Shown piece by piece: positions 46,501 through 59,100 of a stretch of DNA of 64,000 nt; position 1 is the stretch's first letter; each line of letters starts with the position of its first letter. The position numbers and the translations under genes are program-made. The notes below the pieces were generated by a model that saw nothing but the letters and a program-made list of their open reading frames with translations, was not told where the DNA came from and did no database searches. Origin of the DNA: Hydractinia symbiolongicarpus (lineage: Eukaryota > Cnidaria > Hydrozoa > Anthoathecata > Hydractiniidae). Location: the NCBI RefSeq assembly GCF_029227915.1, contig NC_079887.1, positions 15,685,650 through 15,749,649 of the forward strand. Reading direction: 5' to 3'.

Positions 46501-47971
46501 TTGCTTGTGAAAAATAAACAATAAATATAAAAATGACAGTATAGTCATGCATACTATTTCGGACATGTAGAAAAGGAAGTTAAGATTGAGAGAGTCGCTA
46601 TACCAGTAGACGCTCGATCATCGTGTTTGGGGTTCACGATTTAAAACGTCCCCCACTTTTCTACCGCAAAATGAATGCGCAACAAAAATAACCTCGGAGC
46701 CCGTATCGCAGGCGTAACATTCTTTGCACGTGCGTTTTACATCGCACGCGTTACTTGATTTACACGTGCGAATCATCGCACACCTACTCAAATATTCCTG
46801 AAAAAGACTGAGAGTCTGTCTCGTGACAGCAAAAACATCCTACACTTCAGAGGGCATCCTCTCACATTTAGGAGTAGGTCCAACAAGGTTTCCAATGTTA
46901 TGTTCGTCTACGTCTTGAAAAGTCGGAACTAGCTCATCATTCGCTGTTCTTTCCGGCTCGAATTGAAATCCTAGAACCTGCGAATTATTTTCATTCATTG
47001 CTATCTTCATGAAGAACTTTTTTAAACAAAGGAAAAAAAATACAAATAAACATTTAGTCGTTCGATGCGCAAGTCAAGGGGGTTCGCCTAATAAGAAGCC
47101 AGGTAACTACGTCACAAGCAAAAATGTGCTGAATAATGAATTGACCCAGTCCTTTTGCCGCGTTTGAAAGTTCGTGAAGATGGTAGGCTAGTGCAGCAAG
47201 ATCAAAACAAACAAACGATGGTGCTAAGTATTGGATAAATCTTTGTTGTTTAAGAGTGCAATCTTCGTTATTTTTGATACTTGATAAAACAAAAGAAAAG
47301 ATATTGTTTTTTAATCGGACAGTACCTTTAAATCATGCCTAAATTAATTTTATGAACAAGCTGACTTTTTGATTTTTTTGGAGGTGATAATAAAATGAGG
47401 AGGTGAGTCTCGTTCTCAAAATTCGATAAAATTGTGGGGTCATTATAAAATGATTTTAGGGGTGAAAAATTGCAATTTGACCAAAAAAGTGCAATTTGAA
47501 CCCCCCTACAATTAAGCACAAAAGAGTAGTGATTATAATATTATATCGCGGCATGAAATAAACGCGAATACACACACCATAAGTACGGATTTCGCGTATT
47601 ATATCCATATTCATATGTACGTCAAAAGCAACAATGTGTAATATTGTTGGTCTTGAATTTACTTACGAAATTTTATATGTTGCAATGTTTTTACCTCACA
47701 AAATCTTTGTCTGTGCAAGAAATTCCGAAACGATATGAGTACTAAAGTGGTACGTTCGCAGTGCAAAATGTCAGCATGACTGATTCACTAAAGTTAATCT
47801 TCGCAAAATAAATTTGAGCAGTGCACATTTTGTTGTGCTAATAAAAGCTTATGTAGCTAATTCATTTATTTTTTAGCTAAACCGGATGCTCTACCGGAAG
47901 TGGCTCCACCACCTTATGCTCCGCCATCGTATGATTCGACTGCAACCGCTCCCTCTGCTCCTCCTTCGTAG
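43588..47971 (+). CDS. Small two-pass membrane protein with Pro/Gln/Tyr-rich tail and PPxY motifs
   Basis: Two exons, 43588-44185 and 47877-47971, join in frame to 230 residues. Residues about 12-34 (LYAILSVVGVIFVIGGVGC...) and 46-66 (PGIGIGCIAIGAFILIFCC) are membrane segments separated by a short loop, followed by basic YLRRKD. This suggests a hairpin with the long tail in the cytosol. Residues about 95-195 are imperfect repeats of (Y/H)PPQQG(N/S/T)YPP, low complexity. The second exon adds PPPYAPPSYD, two overlapping PPxY motifs that bind WW domains such as those of NEDD4-type ubiquitin ligases. I do not recognise the family; the layout recalls small WW-ligand membrane adaptors, but that is only inference. 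The ATG lies 19 nt after an acceptor-like TCTTTTAG. The 3.7-kb intron is largely nested transposons. Confidence 0.85.
45351..45512 (+). pseudogene. THAP-like exon of the TTAA element
   Basis: ATG to a canonical donor (GAG|GTGAGT) gives 54 residues in phase. MSWCAVVNSTNNSRKKQDK then IFFSLLKDPKK resembles the N-terminal half of a THAP zinc-finger domain (CxxxxC...NN...F.LPKD). The second Cys expected after CAVVN is Ser here and the Pro of LPKD is Leu, and the half with the later Cys and His is not found downstream, where another element is inserted. THAP domains bind DNA. It is probably a transposase remnant. Confidence 0.6.
45747..46810. mobile_element. 1.06-kb non-autonomous DNA element nested in the TTAA element
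   Basis: Ends are CAGTCTTTTTCAGG and CCTGAAAAAGACTG, an exact 14-bp inverted pair. AGAGTC on each side (45741-45746 and 46811-46816) is a target duplication. Subterminal regions hold several GC-rich GTGCGAT / ATCGCACGC words in both directions (45764-45830, 45890-45905, 46740-46782), typical of transposase-binding arrays. No protein was recognised inside. Confidence 0.88.
46840..47010 (-). CDS. 56-residue open frame inside the TTAA element
   Basis: A minus-strand frame from ATG to TAG. It is acidic and hydrophilic (LGFQFEPERTANDELVP ... EHNIGNLVGPTPKCERMPSE). The order FEPE...(I)GN....C..MP.E weakly recalls the start of the cysteine-rich domain found at the C-terminus of P2X7 and in many invertebrate repeat-associated proteins. 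The expected Trp/Cys positions are mostly absent and the frame stops early, so that is a low-confidence guess. It could be a truncated transposon gene or chance. Confidence 0.35.
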   Translation of the reverse strand: MKIAMNENNSQVLGFQFEPERTANDELVPTFQDVDEHNIGNLVGPTPKCERMPSEV

Positions 47972-48250
47972 TGATGTTTTCACTTAGCACTGCGCCTAAC
48001 GCTGTCAATACCTATTTTAAAGTCAGACTTTTGTTGTTTGTACTAATAATGCACATATATATCGAGATAGAACTCGACAACGGTCTTTACAGGCCCGCGC
48101 GATTCTTTATTACTTGTTGAGTCATGCTGCACCTAAATTATTTAAAGTTTGTTTGTACGCGCGCATGTGTAGTTATGTCTGTGTTATTTTCTGTTGTTTT
48201 GTGTCTTTAAGAATGCGTTTTATACCATGACTGGGTTCAGGTTGCTCTTA

Positions 48251-48317
48251 GCCAGGAAACCCTTTCCCTCGCTATGCTTCCGTGTGGAGAAGCATAGCGA
48301 GGAGAGGATTTCCTGGC
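48251..48317 (+). repeat. Stem-loop in the 3'UTR of the membrane-protein gene
   Basis: GCCAGGAAACCCTTTCCCTC then GCTATGCTTC pairs with GAGAAGCATAGCGAGGAGAG then GATTTCCTGGC, giving about 30-bp arms with a few mismatches and a loop of about 6 nt. It lies 280 nt after the stop codon and before the candidate AATAAA at 48616, so it would be in the mRNA. It could also be a small MITE. Confidence 0.75.
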
Positions 48318-48615
48318 AACGTTCCTCTAAAGATTTGTCCAAAATATTGCTTGTGAAAACAAGCAAGTAATAATGCTCTAAAATTACAGTATATGTTTAT
48401 CGTTTATTCATTTCTTTGTATGTTTTTGAAAATTGAATTCGGTTGCCATTTCCTATGCTTGACTGTGTCCGTTTTTACACGTTTGATTTTTGAAAACTTC
48501 CCGTCATTATTTTCCTTATTTTGTATATGCTTATATATTTATTCTTATATATACCACATACTGGTTATTATGTGTATAACAATTCTTTACTTTATTGTAA
48601 AAATTCACCTATGGA

Positions 48616-48621
48616 ATAAAT
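48616..48621 (+). terminator. Candidate polyadenylation signal, membrane-protein gene
   Basis: AATAAA (GGAATAAATGTTG) about 645 nt after the stop codon, the first good match in a long AT-rich 3' flank. Confidence 0.4.
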
Positions 48622-48629
48622 GTTGATTC

Positions 48630-50050
48630 TGAAAAATATTAGAAAAAATTGATATTTACCACCATTTTTGAAGACGTTCGAAAGCAGTTTCGAGAAATGG
48701 TTATCAGTAGAGAGAAATGGTCTACCCGAACATAAAAAGCAGCTGATTCTAACGCAATTCCTTTCTAGTGTACATTGGATAACAATCCTCGCTCTTTACA
48801 CCCCCACCCGCTTGGATTCGATAATTTCGGAATTTTATCCAAGGTGTGATATAAACCAAGTGCGTTCGATTTCGGCCGGTTTTTACACCGGGATCTGCCA
48901 TTTCTATCCACTCTAGTTTTTTATACAGATAATTTGACGAAATTTACCTAAGACAGTCACGGGCACTTACTGTTTTGATTCAGATGATAATGGTATGTTT
49001 TGATAAGAACTGTGCCAGAATTGCAATATTTCTAAGCTAACGAAATGGTTGCAATGAAATATGCTGCTAAATCGACACTAGAAAAAATCGTTGGACCCGA
49101 CAAAATAAATGCTTTTTGGTCTGCAATTAAACCCTTTGAAATGGTACCTAATTTCCTGATTTCAATCGGTACGTAAGGATGTATAAAAGCCCTTTACGTA
49201 AGGTTATAAAAGAAAAACATTCAGTCGCCCTCATGTGATAGTGGAATTGAAAATATCACAACCTTTATCTTCGTACATCCAAGAAAACATATTTACATGA
49301 TGATCGATTTGATGATATTTTCGAGAAATTTTAGTACACCATATTCTCGAAAGTCTGGAAAAACTTGGTGTTTCTTGTTGGATAATATGAAGGATTGTAG
49401 GTTGCATTTGGAAATCGGTGTATTTAAACCTTATATCAAACTTCCACAGAAACTATAGTCAAGGCGATAGTAAACGTTGAAAATAGTGACAACAAATGTT
49501 TTATGTAAGCGATACTATCAGCATTGCCTTCGCCAGAGAGAAACCTACAAAAGAAACACATCCCTGTTTCTGATAATACTTATTTCACCGATATCATTTT
49601 CGCTTCTACTAGAATTCATGTTTATCATTGAATGACTTCAAACGAATGTTTCAATTTTCTTTGTTTTTCTTTTCAAGTTTTGTCAAAAACATTCGAAAAG
49701 CACTCCACCTTTCACGTTTTTCACTCAACGCAGTGGTATCCAATTATTTGATGAAATTTGACTCAAATGCATCAAACACGAATTTCTGTTTTAGTGAAAG
49801 GAATTTTATTGATAAAAAGTTTGTTCCTGAACAAACTTCATCAAGAGCGTCAAACGCATTTTTTCCTTCTTTTCCATGTTTCAAAAATTTTGGCTTATCT
49901 AAAATGCGTTTGACGCAGTTTGATGAACTGTTTGATGCACTCGCGCCAGCCGTAGACAACAAAAAGTATTAACCCGCTTAAAAAAATGCATCCAATATGC
50001 CGAACTTCCTTGTGGACGAGTAAAAGCAACAACACATTTACGAGAATACC
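48630..50050. other. Intergenic between convergent genes
   Basis: No gene recognised. The frames at 48668-48916 and 49628-49972 are open but resemble no family and lack splice context. From 49790 to 49925 there are short palindromes (AAGTTTGTTCCTGAACAAACTT in two halves; GCGTCAAACGCATTTT with AAAATGCGTTTGACGC). Confidence 0.5.
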
Positions 50051-50052
50051 AA

Positions 50053-50058
50053 TTTATT
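50053..50058 (-). terminator. Polyadenylation signal of the large minus-strand gene
   Basis: On the minus strand AATAAA lies about 90 nt after the TGA stop at 50149, in AAATTTAAATAAATTGG. Confidence 0.6.
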
Positions 50059-50148
50059 TAAATTTCCTCTTTTATCATAATCATTAAAACAAAACCTTTA
50101 GTTGTTTTGATTTTCTTAGTTTCTTCTTCTCTTTTAAACTTCACCCTA

Positions 50149-53100
50149 TCACTTTGGGTAACAAGAAATACTTCGTTTATCAACATGAACCATCTTGCTT
50201 TCAACTTTCTTGATGATGGGCAAGACACTTTCAAGACTTTTACCTTCGTTAAAGATTCGAAGCAATTGCTGTAAATAAAATATAGTTTTCTATATATCTA
50301 TTACATCAATACAGTGTCTGTCTATAACCCGTAAGGTCGATTATATTTTCTACATATTTCTTTAAAAGCGCCTATAGAATATCCCCTAAATACTAAATTC
50401 TGTATTTATAAATCCTTTCTTTACGTTTTTAATTGGCTGGAACAAATAAAGTGATAGAATCAACTGATTTCATTAGCCGGGAATTTTTTGTGTGCGAACT
50501 TAAGTTTACTGTGACGAGTGCTTTGTTCCAAGTTGATCTACCAGTAAAGTTACGGGCGTTGTATCATTGTTGTCTATTTCGTCCAAAAGTTTTAATCTAT
50601 TTATTTTGAATCAATTAACTTTTATTTGTAGTATTATGCTTTTAAATAACAAACCGTTTTGTGATAAGCAAAATAAGTTTTACAGGTTTAAATGACTAGA
50701 TTTATATTATCACATTTCAGTATTTCAAGATTTTGTCAAATCAAATTTAAGAAAAAAAACGACGAAGAAAATAATAATAGTTTCTACCTCAGATAGTTGA
50801 GAAAACGGTTTCTCATCTTTTTCCGAAATGATTGCTCTTTTAAAAGCATTGTTTCCTTTTTTGGCCTTGTTCCGAATGTACTCGTCAATTGACTTGTATT
50901 CTTTGTCAGAGTACATATAGGATAATTCCTCTTTAATCAACTTTAGACCATGTTTGTTCAAATGCTGGAGACGCTGTGCCGACACATCTAGCCATTTTTT
51001 CATTCCTAAAATTAAAATAAAGTTTCAAAGGGTCTCCCTCGGACTGTTCGTTGAAACACAGAAAACAGTCGTTACCATACCATTCTCAGTAACATTCATC
51101 CAGTGATTCATGTTGATTACATCGCCAGCTATAACGTGCTCTCCAGTTGCTAAATCGACAAGTTTATTACTTAAAAACAACAACAACAATAACATCATCA
51201 AAAGCAACAGCAATCACAACAACAATCACAACAACAACAACAACAAACACAACAGCAAAACCACGACAACAACAACAACAAATATCAACTATAATAAGAA
51301 ATATACCCATTTTATTTATGGTGCTTCTCACTGCTGTTAATCTCTTTCCCACCATGTCATTAACATTTTCTAAGGTCTTTTGTCCACTTTGCCATGAAGT
51401 TGCCCAGACTTTCATGTATCCTATGATATCTTGATAATCTTGAACTATGTGTCGAGTTGTAAGACATGAATCTTCTACAATTATAATAAAGTATTATAAT
51501 GCTAATCAGTTACTACCCTTCACACAACGGGCCTGAACTTTCAGATTACAAATTATGGAAATTTCAAAAAAGAGAATTAAATTGGATTTTAAAGAAGGGT
51601 CTTACTTGGTGTCATATCTTCAATTTTAGCTTTAGTTACAGCAGGACGAGCTTCGTGGAATGGATTGTTTTTTGTGAGGACTGACCAAGGTGAGTATTCG
51701 TTAAACATTAGCATTGTTCTTTGGCTTACCACATTGAAACGGGAACCTTTGAGAGGGGATAAGCTAGCATTTGGTATAAAAGACCGCTTTCTTTCCTTTT
51801 CATCATCCTCTGGAGTTGGAGAATTTGATATGCATCTTTGTAATTCTTCTTCTTTTTCCTGGATACTCTCATAAAAGTTAGCCAATAATTCCGATCGCCT
51901 GTATAATGTAATAAAGTTTGTAGGACAACGTCTTGATTTGTTTTTGGAAAATTGCATTTTAAAGTGTATAATGTTTTGAAAGAAAATGCAATTGCGAGTT
52001 ATGTTATCCAGCAAAAATATGAAATTTCTTCTCTCTTTTTCACTGTACGATTTTATTTTGATTTCCGTATTTTAGTTATTTAAACCCACCCTCCATACTC
52101 AAACAGAGAGTGGTGAACAAGGTCAAAGAACTTATCCTTACCAGCAAATAAAAAGAAAATTGTGTTTTGTTTTGTGCGCCATGTTTCATTTTAAATTGCA
52201 GTGCTAAAGTCACTGTCAAACGTACTGTCTCTACAATAAATATATACAATACCATTTGACTGTTGCATCCAGTTTAGGCTGAAGAATTTCGTACTCCTGT
52301 TTGTAAGCTTCTCTCAGTGCCATATTTGTCACAGATTTAACAAACTCATCTTGGAAACAAATTATATCCTCCAACTCTTTTTGTTTCGAAGTATCATCTT
52401 CACTAGTGGTTACTGTATAATCAAGCCTGAACTTTAAACACGAAGGTTCACTAAAAAAGTAAGGAGATATATCCTTTACTGATCTGCACCACATGTTAGA
52501 TATATAGACTAAAATGATACCGAGGTTCAAACTGACTACAACTTGCGTGACGACAACAAACAGATTTAAAGTTTATCAGTTAGTTTATTCTAAGTAGTAA
52601 CAAAAATTTATTTTAACTTCTTCCTTCCACTTAGTTTTAGGTGGGGTAAAAATGAAAAAAAATTAAAGAAGAATTCAAGGATACATTTGGGGTGCAAATT
52701 AGAAAGGCATGGTATGTATGTCAATATATGTCGCAACCAATATTTGTTAAGTTTCTGCGGTAACTGGGACATTCTTAATACAATAATAACCGATTACCCC
52801 GGGCTGTACTGTAAAATATCGCCCGAGGGCGATATTTTCGGTACAGCACGGGGTAATCGGTTATTATTGTATTTGTTAACCGTCTAAGTTAGATAAAAAT
52901 AAAAAAAGGAATTTTAGTTTAGTGTTCTATAGTAAAATTCACTGGCACTACTTTTGTTAACACTCGAGGTCAAAATTCGAAACAGTCCTGTCTAAAAACA
53001 AAAATAAAACTTTGTAAACAAGACATTACGATGTTCGACACGTATACAGAATAATGTGTAAAGTTGAATGCGGAGCTAAAATATAGTTACAACGAATATT

Positions 53101-56100
53101 GAAGTAAATTTTTTTAACTAGCTAGGTAGCCAAGAAAAGCATGGGCTTCAACGAGCTTTATATTAACTCGGTCACCACAAAGCTAAAGGAACGAATCTGA
53201 AAATGAGAGGAGACGTATATGATTTCGGCGCCCTGTATTTAGTATTTTTGATAAAACTGGATATCAGCATCGTTTTTATGGACAATGTAGCTAGTTAACT
53301 AGCCATTTTGAAGAAGCATCCACACGGAAAGTTGCTGAATCTGGTTATTTGAACTGTTAAACTTGCCATTGTTGTTGTGTTTATCCTATTGTAGGAGTTG
53401 GATATATAATCATTTCCAATTCTTCTTAAAACTTGTTTTTCGTGCTTGTTTACATTTTAAGCTACTATTTTTCTTGACGACGGGCAATACCGCAAAATAT
53501 CGGCCTGTCGTCAAGAGCGCTAAGCCAATCAGAATGCCTAAATACCCGTATTGCCCGCTTGAATAATCCAGAAAGTTAACAACATCTTTTAAAACCTATT
53601 CTTATTCGCTTGCAACAATCTTCTACTGAGTTGGGATTGTGATGAAACCATTAACTTATGATGTTTAAAGCAAGTCATGGATAAGGTAGAAAGTAGATTT
53701 AGAAAACTGCGACATTTAGTGTTGGCTTGCGACATTTATTTTGTGACAGTTATTGTTATCCATGGATAAATTTGCGACATTTACTGTCGCGACATGTTTT
53801 TGTTCATCGCTACACATATAGGAATGTGTATTCATTGGTTGTGCACTGATTTAGCATATCTTATCATTGTAGTGTGAGTGTAAGCAACATAAATTATGAA
53901 AATGAGTTGAAACAGTGCAAAATTGCTATCTTTGGCAGGGAGCAGGGTTTTACGAAGGTAACACACAATGTCGCAAATAGGTTAACGATACACAAGTGCC
54001 TTATTCAGATGAACTATACGTACTAACTATACGAACTATACATATATGCTCACATCTAACAAAAATTTTACCTGACATAAATTATATGATGGCAATATAT
54101 TCTTTAAGTCCTAAATTCAACATAGATTAATACCTGGCAGCTTCCTTGATTGGATAACTAGACAACATGGAACGAAAACTGAGAATATTGGCAGCATTTG
54201 ATTGCGAAGCATTCTTAATGTCACGCACAAATTGTGATGGCCCTGAGAGATCAGCATTCAATGTTTCAAGCCGTGATTTTACTCCTTGGATGTCGTTGAC
54301 GAGAAATTCCGCCATATCTTTACACACTGTAGCATCAGAAAGCTTAGCAATGACACTCTAATGTGATAAAGATTAAAATCTCCTCTGTAAATACATTGGA
54401 AATATTGCTTTGTTATATCCTACCTTAGGATGAAAAACGTTTTGCACAACGTGCAACGTGTTATAATGTTATAACGTTATGATATGATATAAATAAAAAA
54501 GCTGTAAACAATTCAACATACCCTTGCAACGTTGTCATGGTGAATGGCTTCAGCGTGTGACTTCACTCTTTCAGATTCACATTGTGCCATGCAGCCAACA
54601 TCACTGACTTTATGTGAGTCCTTAACAAACTTTAGACATCGTGAATCTTGTTGTTTTCTTGAGGTTGTGCATTTCTTCTCCCATTTTAGTCCTGGCATGT
54701 GAACTAAATATAGGAAAAAACATGCAGAAACCAATACTGCCACATCTGCAAAGTAACTTGACACGGAGAATGTGCGCATGTATACCTGGTTTACACTCCC
54801 TTCCACACCGTTTTGACACTGCTTGAAGAGAACGTGTTCGTTCAAGCTTTGATTTTTTAGCAGAATCCCCTAATGACTCAACATTTTCCGAAAGTGAATC
54901 ACGTGTTGCCGAATGGTTCTGATAAAGGGCGGTTATCTTTTTTATGTCTGGAAGAAGTTTGTTCATAACGTCATCGTAGGGTTTTGTGAATTCATTAAGA
55001 CTGTTTTGAAGAACTTCGGGAATTTTTTGTTTAACCTTAGACAGCACATCCACTTCGAGCTAAACAATAATGTTAAAGAAGAATAATTAATGAAAATAAT
55101 TCAAGTCAAAGTTAGTGAGTTAGATTAGAAAAAGGGCCGCCAAACCACATAAGAAATCTTAAGCGTCATAATACTTAGTAGAAAGATATCTTTTTAAAGG
55201 CAACGTGAGAATGGCCAACTAAAGAAAACCTCTTAAATTTCCTGTAAGGCAATCTCTACAACAAAATACAGCATTTTCTAACCTTGAAATTCATGTTAGT
55301 GATTTCTTGGTCATTGAAATTAGCTGTCAATTTTAGGGTCCCTTCAATAACTCTATAAATCAGTCCAGTATGTAGAAACTCATATTTCGTTGGATTTCCA
55401 CTTGTATCCTCCATAATTTTTATTTTTCCCATTCCAGCATAACCAACTGTCCGAATATATCCATCAATATATCCCTCAGTAAAGAAACCATTCTGATACT
55501 TAATATATAATTTCGGTCCAAGCATTTCTTCATCTTCATTCACCGTCACATGAATACGAGATACTTTCTTCTTTACTGTAAGAATAATATGAAACTATGG
55601 GTGAACAGGTTGGGGGTAATATATATTTTTGTAGTTCTAATTCTTCTAATTAATGCTTTTTCTAGACCTTTCTTATTTGCGTTTACAGATTGTCTAGAGA
55701 AGTTGCGATAAAAAATAGAATAGAAAAAGAAAACATAAGAAAACCAAAAGAAAAAAAGTTATTTCAAACTGGATTATTGAGCCGTTTAAGTCCTTAACGT
55801 ACCTTTAATTGTTGTATTCTGAGGAGTTTTTCGGTCAACTTCTTCTTCAGTAACACCCCATCGAATAGGTGGTAATTCAACAATCATTTCGACTGCGTTA
55901 TTTTCAAGTAAAACTGCTAATGGCATGTTATTGCCAAGACTTGTTTTGTTTAACTTTCCATAAAGTCTTAATCCTCCCTCGGCTTCGATATCACGATTTG
56001 GAACTTTCCAGGTTGTATCTAAAAATTATGTCACAAATACTGGATAGAAACTACTGAAGAAAAATTAAAAAGTAAGCAAATTGTGTATCTTGCTCAAATG

Positions 56101-59100
56101 TTGATTTGGAGCAAAGTAGTAAATGAGTTTATTAGAGATAAACACAGCACGTAAAGTATGTATATAAAACTTTACATTAGCAGACCTAACTAAAATCACT
56201 GCATCTTTTCCAATATTACAGCTTATCTGCTTAGTCATTAAAAATATAAATATTGTCATATGATGCCACAGTTGGAACTGTGGAAAAGTATATCACAATA
56301 AACTCGCTTGTTTTTCCTCTACAACATCGTTAAACATATACGGATTACAAAAGAAAAAATATTACGATGTGGCATAATACATTTTTAGCCCAGTCGGGTT
56401 AATGTATTGAAACTCAATGTGGTATATACAGGTAATAAAAACACAATATAAAGATAATAAAGGTAATAGCAAACATCCCTAAAGTTTATTGCAGATCTAA
56501 TAATATACCTTGTCCGTTATGGTAGGTAAAACAAGCATCATTGATTACTGCTGTACTTAACAATCCCAGTCTTAGTATGGTGTTAAAAGACTTGAATACA
56601 TTTTTCAGCAGGACTTTCGAATTAGAATGTTTGCAAGCGTAAAATTTATTCTTGGACGAGTCTCCATAAATATATTGTATCGTGTTTTGCCTGCCGCCCG
56701 TCATTGTGATCGCGTGTTCTGATGATGATCCAATTTTAAGCCGCGAGTGAAATTCTAGAGACAAATGTTACTATATTGCAGTTCACTTTTGCAATAATAA
56801 AAAATTTTGGTAAAGAAACTAACCTTTACTCGCTAAAAAAAACATTTTTAGCAGATTTTAGTATTTCCCGGGTTTCCCGAAGTTTTAATAACAAAAAACA
56901 CAAGCACGTATGAAACAATATCCATAATATGATTCAAGTCTCAAAAAGACACATAAACACATCAGAGAAAATTCTGAGCGTGTTTTTATTTCGCGTATCA
57001 TAATTTTAGGCTCGTGGAGATCTAAACACTAAAACACAAAATAAAAAACCAAAAAACAAAAACAGAACAGAACAGAAGAAAAAACAAACAAAAAAAAATT
57101 TGGCTCACGTAATTTGTTTTTATTCGGCTTTAACTAAGCGAGATACATTTGCGCCTAATTTTAGTAGAAAAACAACCTTTAAATACATTTCCTACCTATT
57201 GCTTCAATTGGTCCATTAAGTTTTAGGGGGTACGATTGAGACCTCGCATTAACTGTACGAACATTTGCTACACCAAGTAAGTTTGTGCCAACGTTATCAT
57301 CTTCCAAAAGTGGTGCTTTAAACAGAACACTATCCCCAGTAAACTGTAAAATCACTAAAAAGAAGACATGAAATAAATTATCACAGCATGTGAATGTTTA
57401 AAAAAACGGGACTATTTTGTACATTATACGTTCTTAAAAGTTTTAAAAGTAATTATCAGGTTGATTGAAGAGATTTAAGCTACTTTTTTTTTCCAACTGC
57501 ATATCTAAACAAAAAAATATTAAACGTGTCGCCTTCTTTAATTACTATGCTGTTGTCGTGTCCAGATCAACATTGCACATATAGGGATATGGTGCATATA
57601 ATGTCAGTCTACAAATTGATAAAATTCAAGAATATTTAAGCCTGTTCTGCTTTTTATAATTCTTATTGTTTACTGGGTTCGAGCAATACACATTCTTCTC
57701 GTCTTTGTTTTGAAATTAAAGAGGCTACAAAACGAGCTATTTATTTTTGACTTTGGTGACTTACACGAAAGTCAAGATAATAGCCATGAAAAAATCTAGA
57801 AGCAGGACAAAATAATAACATTTAAAATATAACGTTGGACATTCAAATGTAATTAAAAATGACAGAAATAGTCGATTAATTACACATCGTCATTCAGAAT
57901 GTGCGAGGATGGAGATTGTCGTCCATATCAGATGGCTCGCTTGATCGTTTTGAACGAATTACTTTATTTTTGTAACTATGGATAAAAGTAAGAAAATTAT
58001 TCTTGGCTAGCTAGCTATCACCTTTACGCTGACTTAGATAGCTACTAGAAAAAGAGGTATCAGATTTTTTTGGTGGCAGTTAGCCAGAATCAGCACTTGG
58101 ATTTTAGAAGCACTCAGGAATTCTTGGACTTGCCTAAAGTATTTTTTTCGAAATTTATTAGGAAAAGTACATGATGTGATGATGTGCTTTTGGGCAAATG
58201 TAGCGTTTAAAAAAAGCTCCAAATATCGCACGAAAAATCTTCATCAATTTGAATAATGTAAATAACAAAGTTTTTGTTTGTAGTAAGGAACTAGTGTTTA
58301 ATCTTGGGAACTAGTAAGTACACAGGGTTCATGTCTACTTCATCTATCAACAAGAATTTTGTGAGTCAAATATGCTTTTTCTAGTGACAGGAGTGATTAT
58401 TAATGGTCTATTATAATACCAAGATATCGAGCTTTTTTATCCCCAAAGTTCCGCACATAGCGTTGAAAAAAACTTAATGACAGATATACTCAAACAAACT
58501 TTAGTGACATTTTGTTGGCGTAGCTAGAGTTCTCTAAATGGCTTAATTGGACATATTTGCTCCATTGTACTGTTTACAACATAAACAGGTATCCTCATCT
58601 GTGAAATTAAAGCTTAACTCCCACTTAAAACAAGTCGACTTCATATGAAAGAACTTGAAAAGTTGTTTAGGAACATTTTTAAAAAAAAAAAAAAAAACTT
58701 TATTGGTTCTCAAGATTTTGAACTTAAAAGTTCCATTAATTATGTGAAATTATGACATCCATCTCCCTGCTTCTGAAAGCAATAAGCCTATTGACATATC
58801 TGTCCCGGTTCCGCAAAATACACAGGAGTATCGCCGCAGTAATCATGAAAACGAGGTTAATTATGAATATTTTATTTGTCACAGCGTATTTTTGCTGCGA
58901 AGAGGTTGTAGTAGTAAGGGTGAAAACTAAAATATTCTCGTGGTTTAGAGTGTGCAGCTTTTGTTCACACTACACTTATGTTTTTAACGATAAAAAAAAT
59001 GGGTATACGACATGATTATGCATATGCCAAGTTCCATTCAACACAAAATTCCTTAGCCCATATATGTATACTTCAGGAGAAAATGAAAGATGAAATCAAG

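Larger units (their letters stand above)
44725..47327. mobile_element. 2.6-kb TTAA-flanked DNA transposon (Kolobok/piggyBac-type), nested host
   Basis: Ends are AGGTACTGTCCGATTAAAAA and its exact reverse complement. TTAA lies immediately outside each end (44721-44724 and 47328-47331), the target duplication of piggyBac and Kolobok elements. Inside are a THAP-like exon (45351-45512) and a minus-strand frame (46840-47010). THAP domains are known from Kolobok transposases, which favours Kolobok. No DDE catalytic region was recognised. A second element (45747-46810) is inserted in it. All of it lies in the intron of the membrane-protein gene. Confidence 0.85.

Noticed and set aside
48668-48916. 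82-codon frame after the membrane-protein gene
   Set aside because: No family signature; could be an old pseudogene, but nothing supports it.
49628-49972. 114-codon frame between the convergent genes
   Set aside because: No recognisable domain, no splice context, and it spans several short palindromes; composition is as in the AT-rich background.
51110-51434. Asn/Thr-rich plus-strand frames
   Set aside because: Product of the CAA-type simple repeat lying in an intron of the minus-strand gene.
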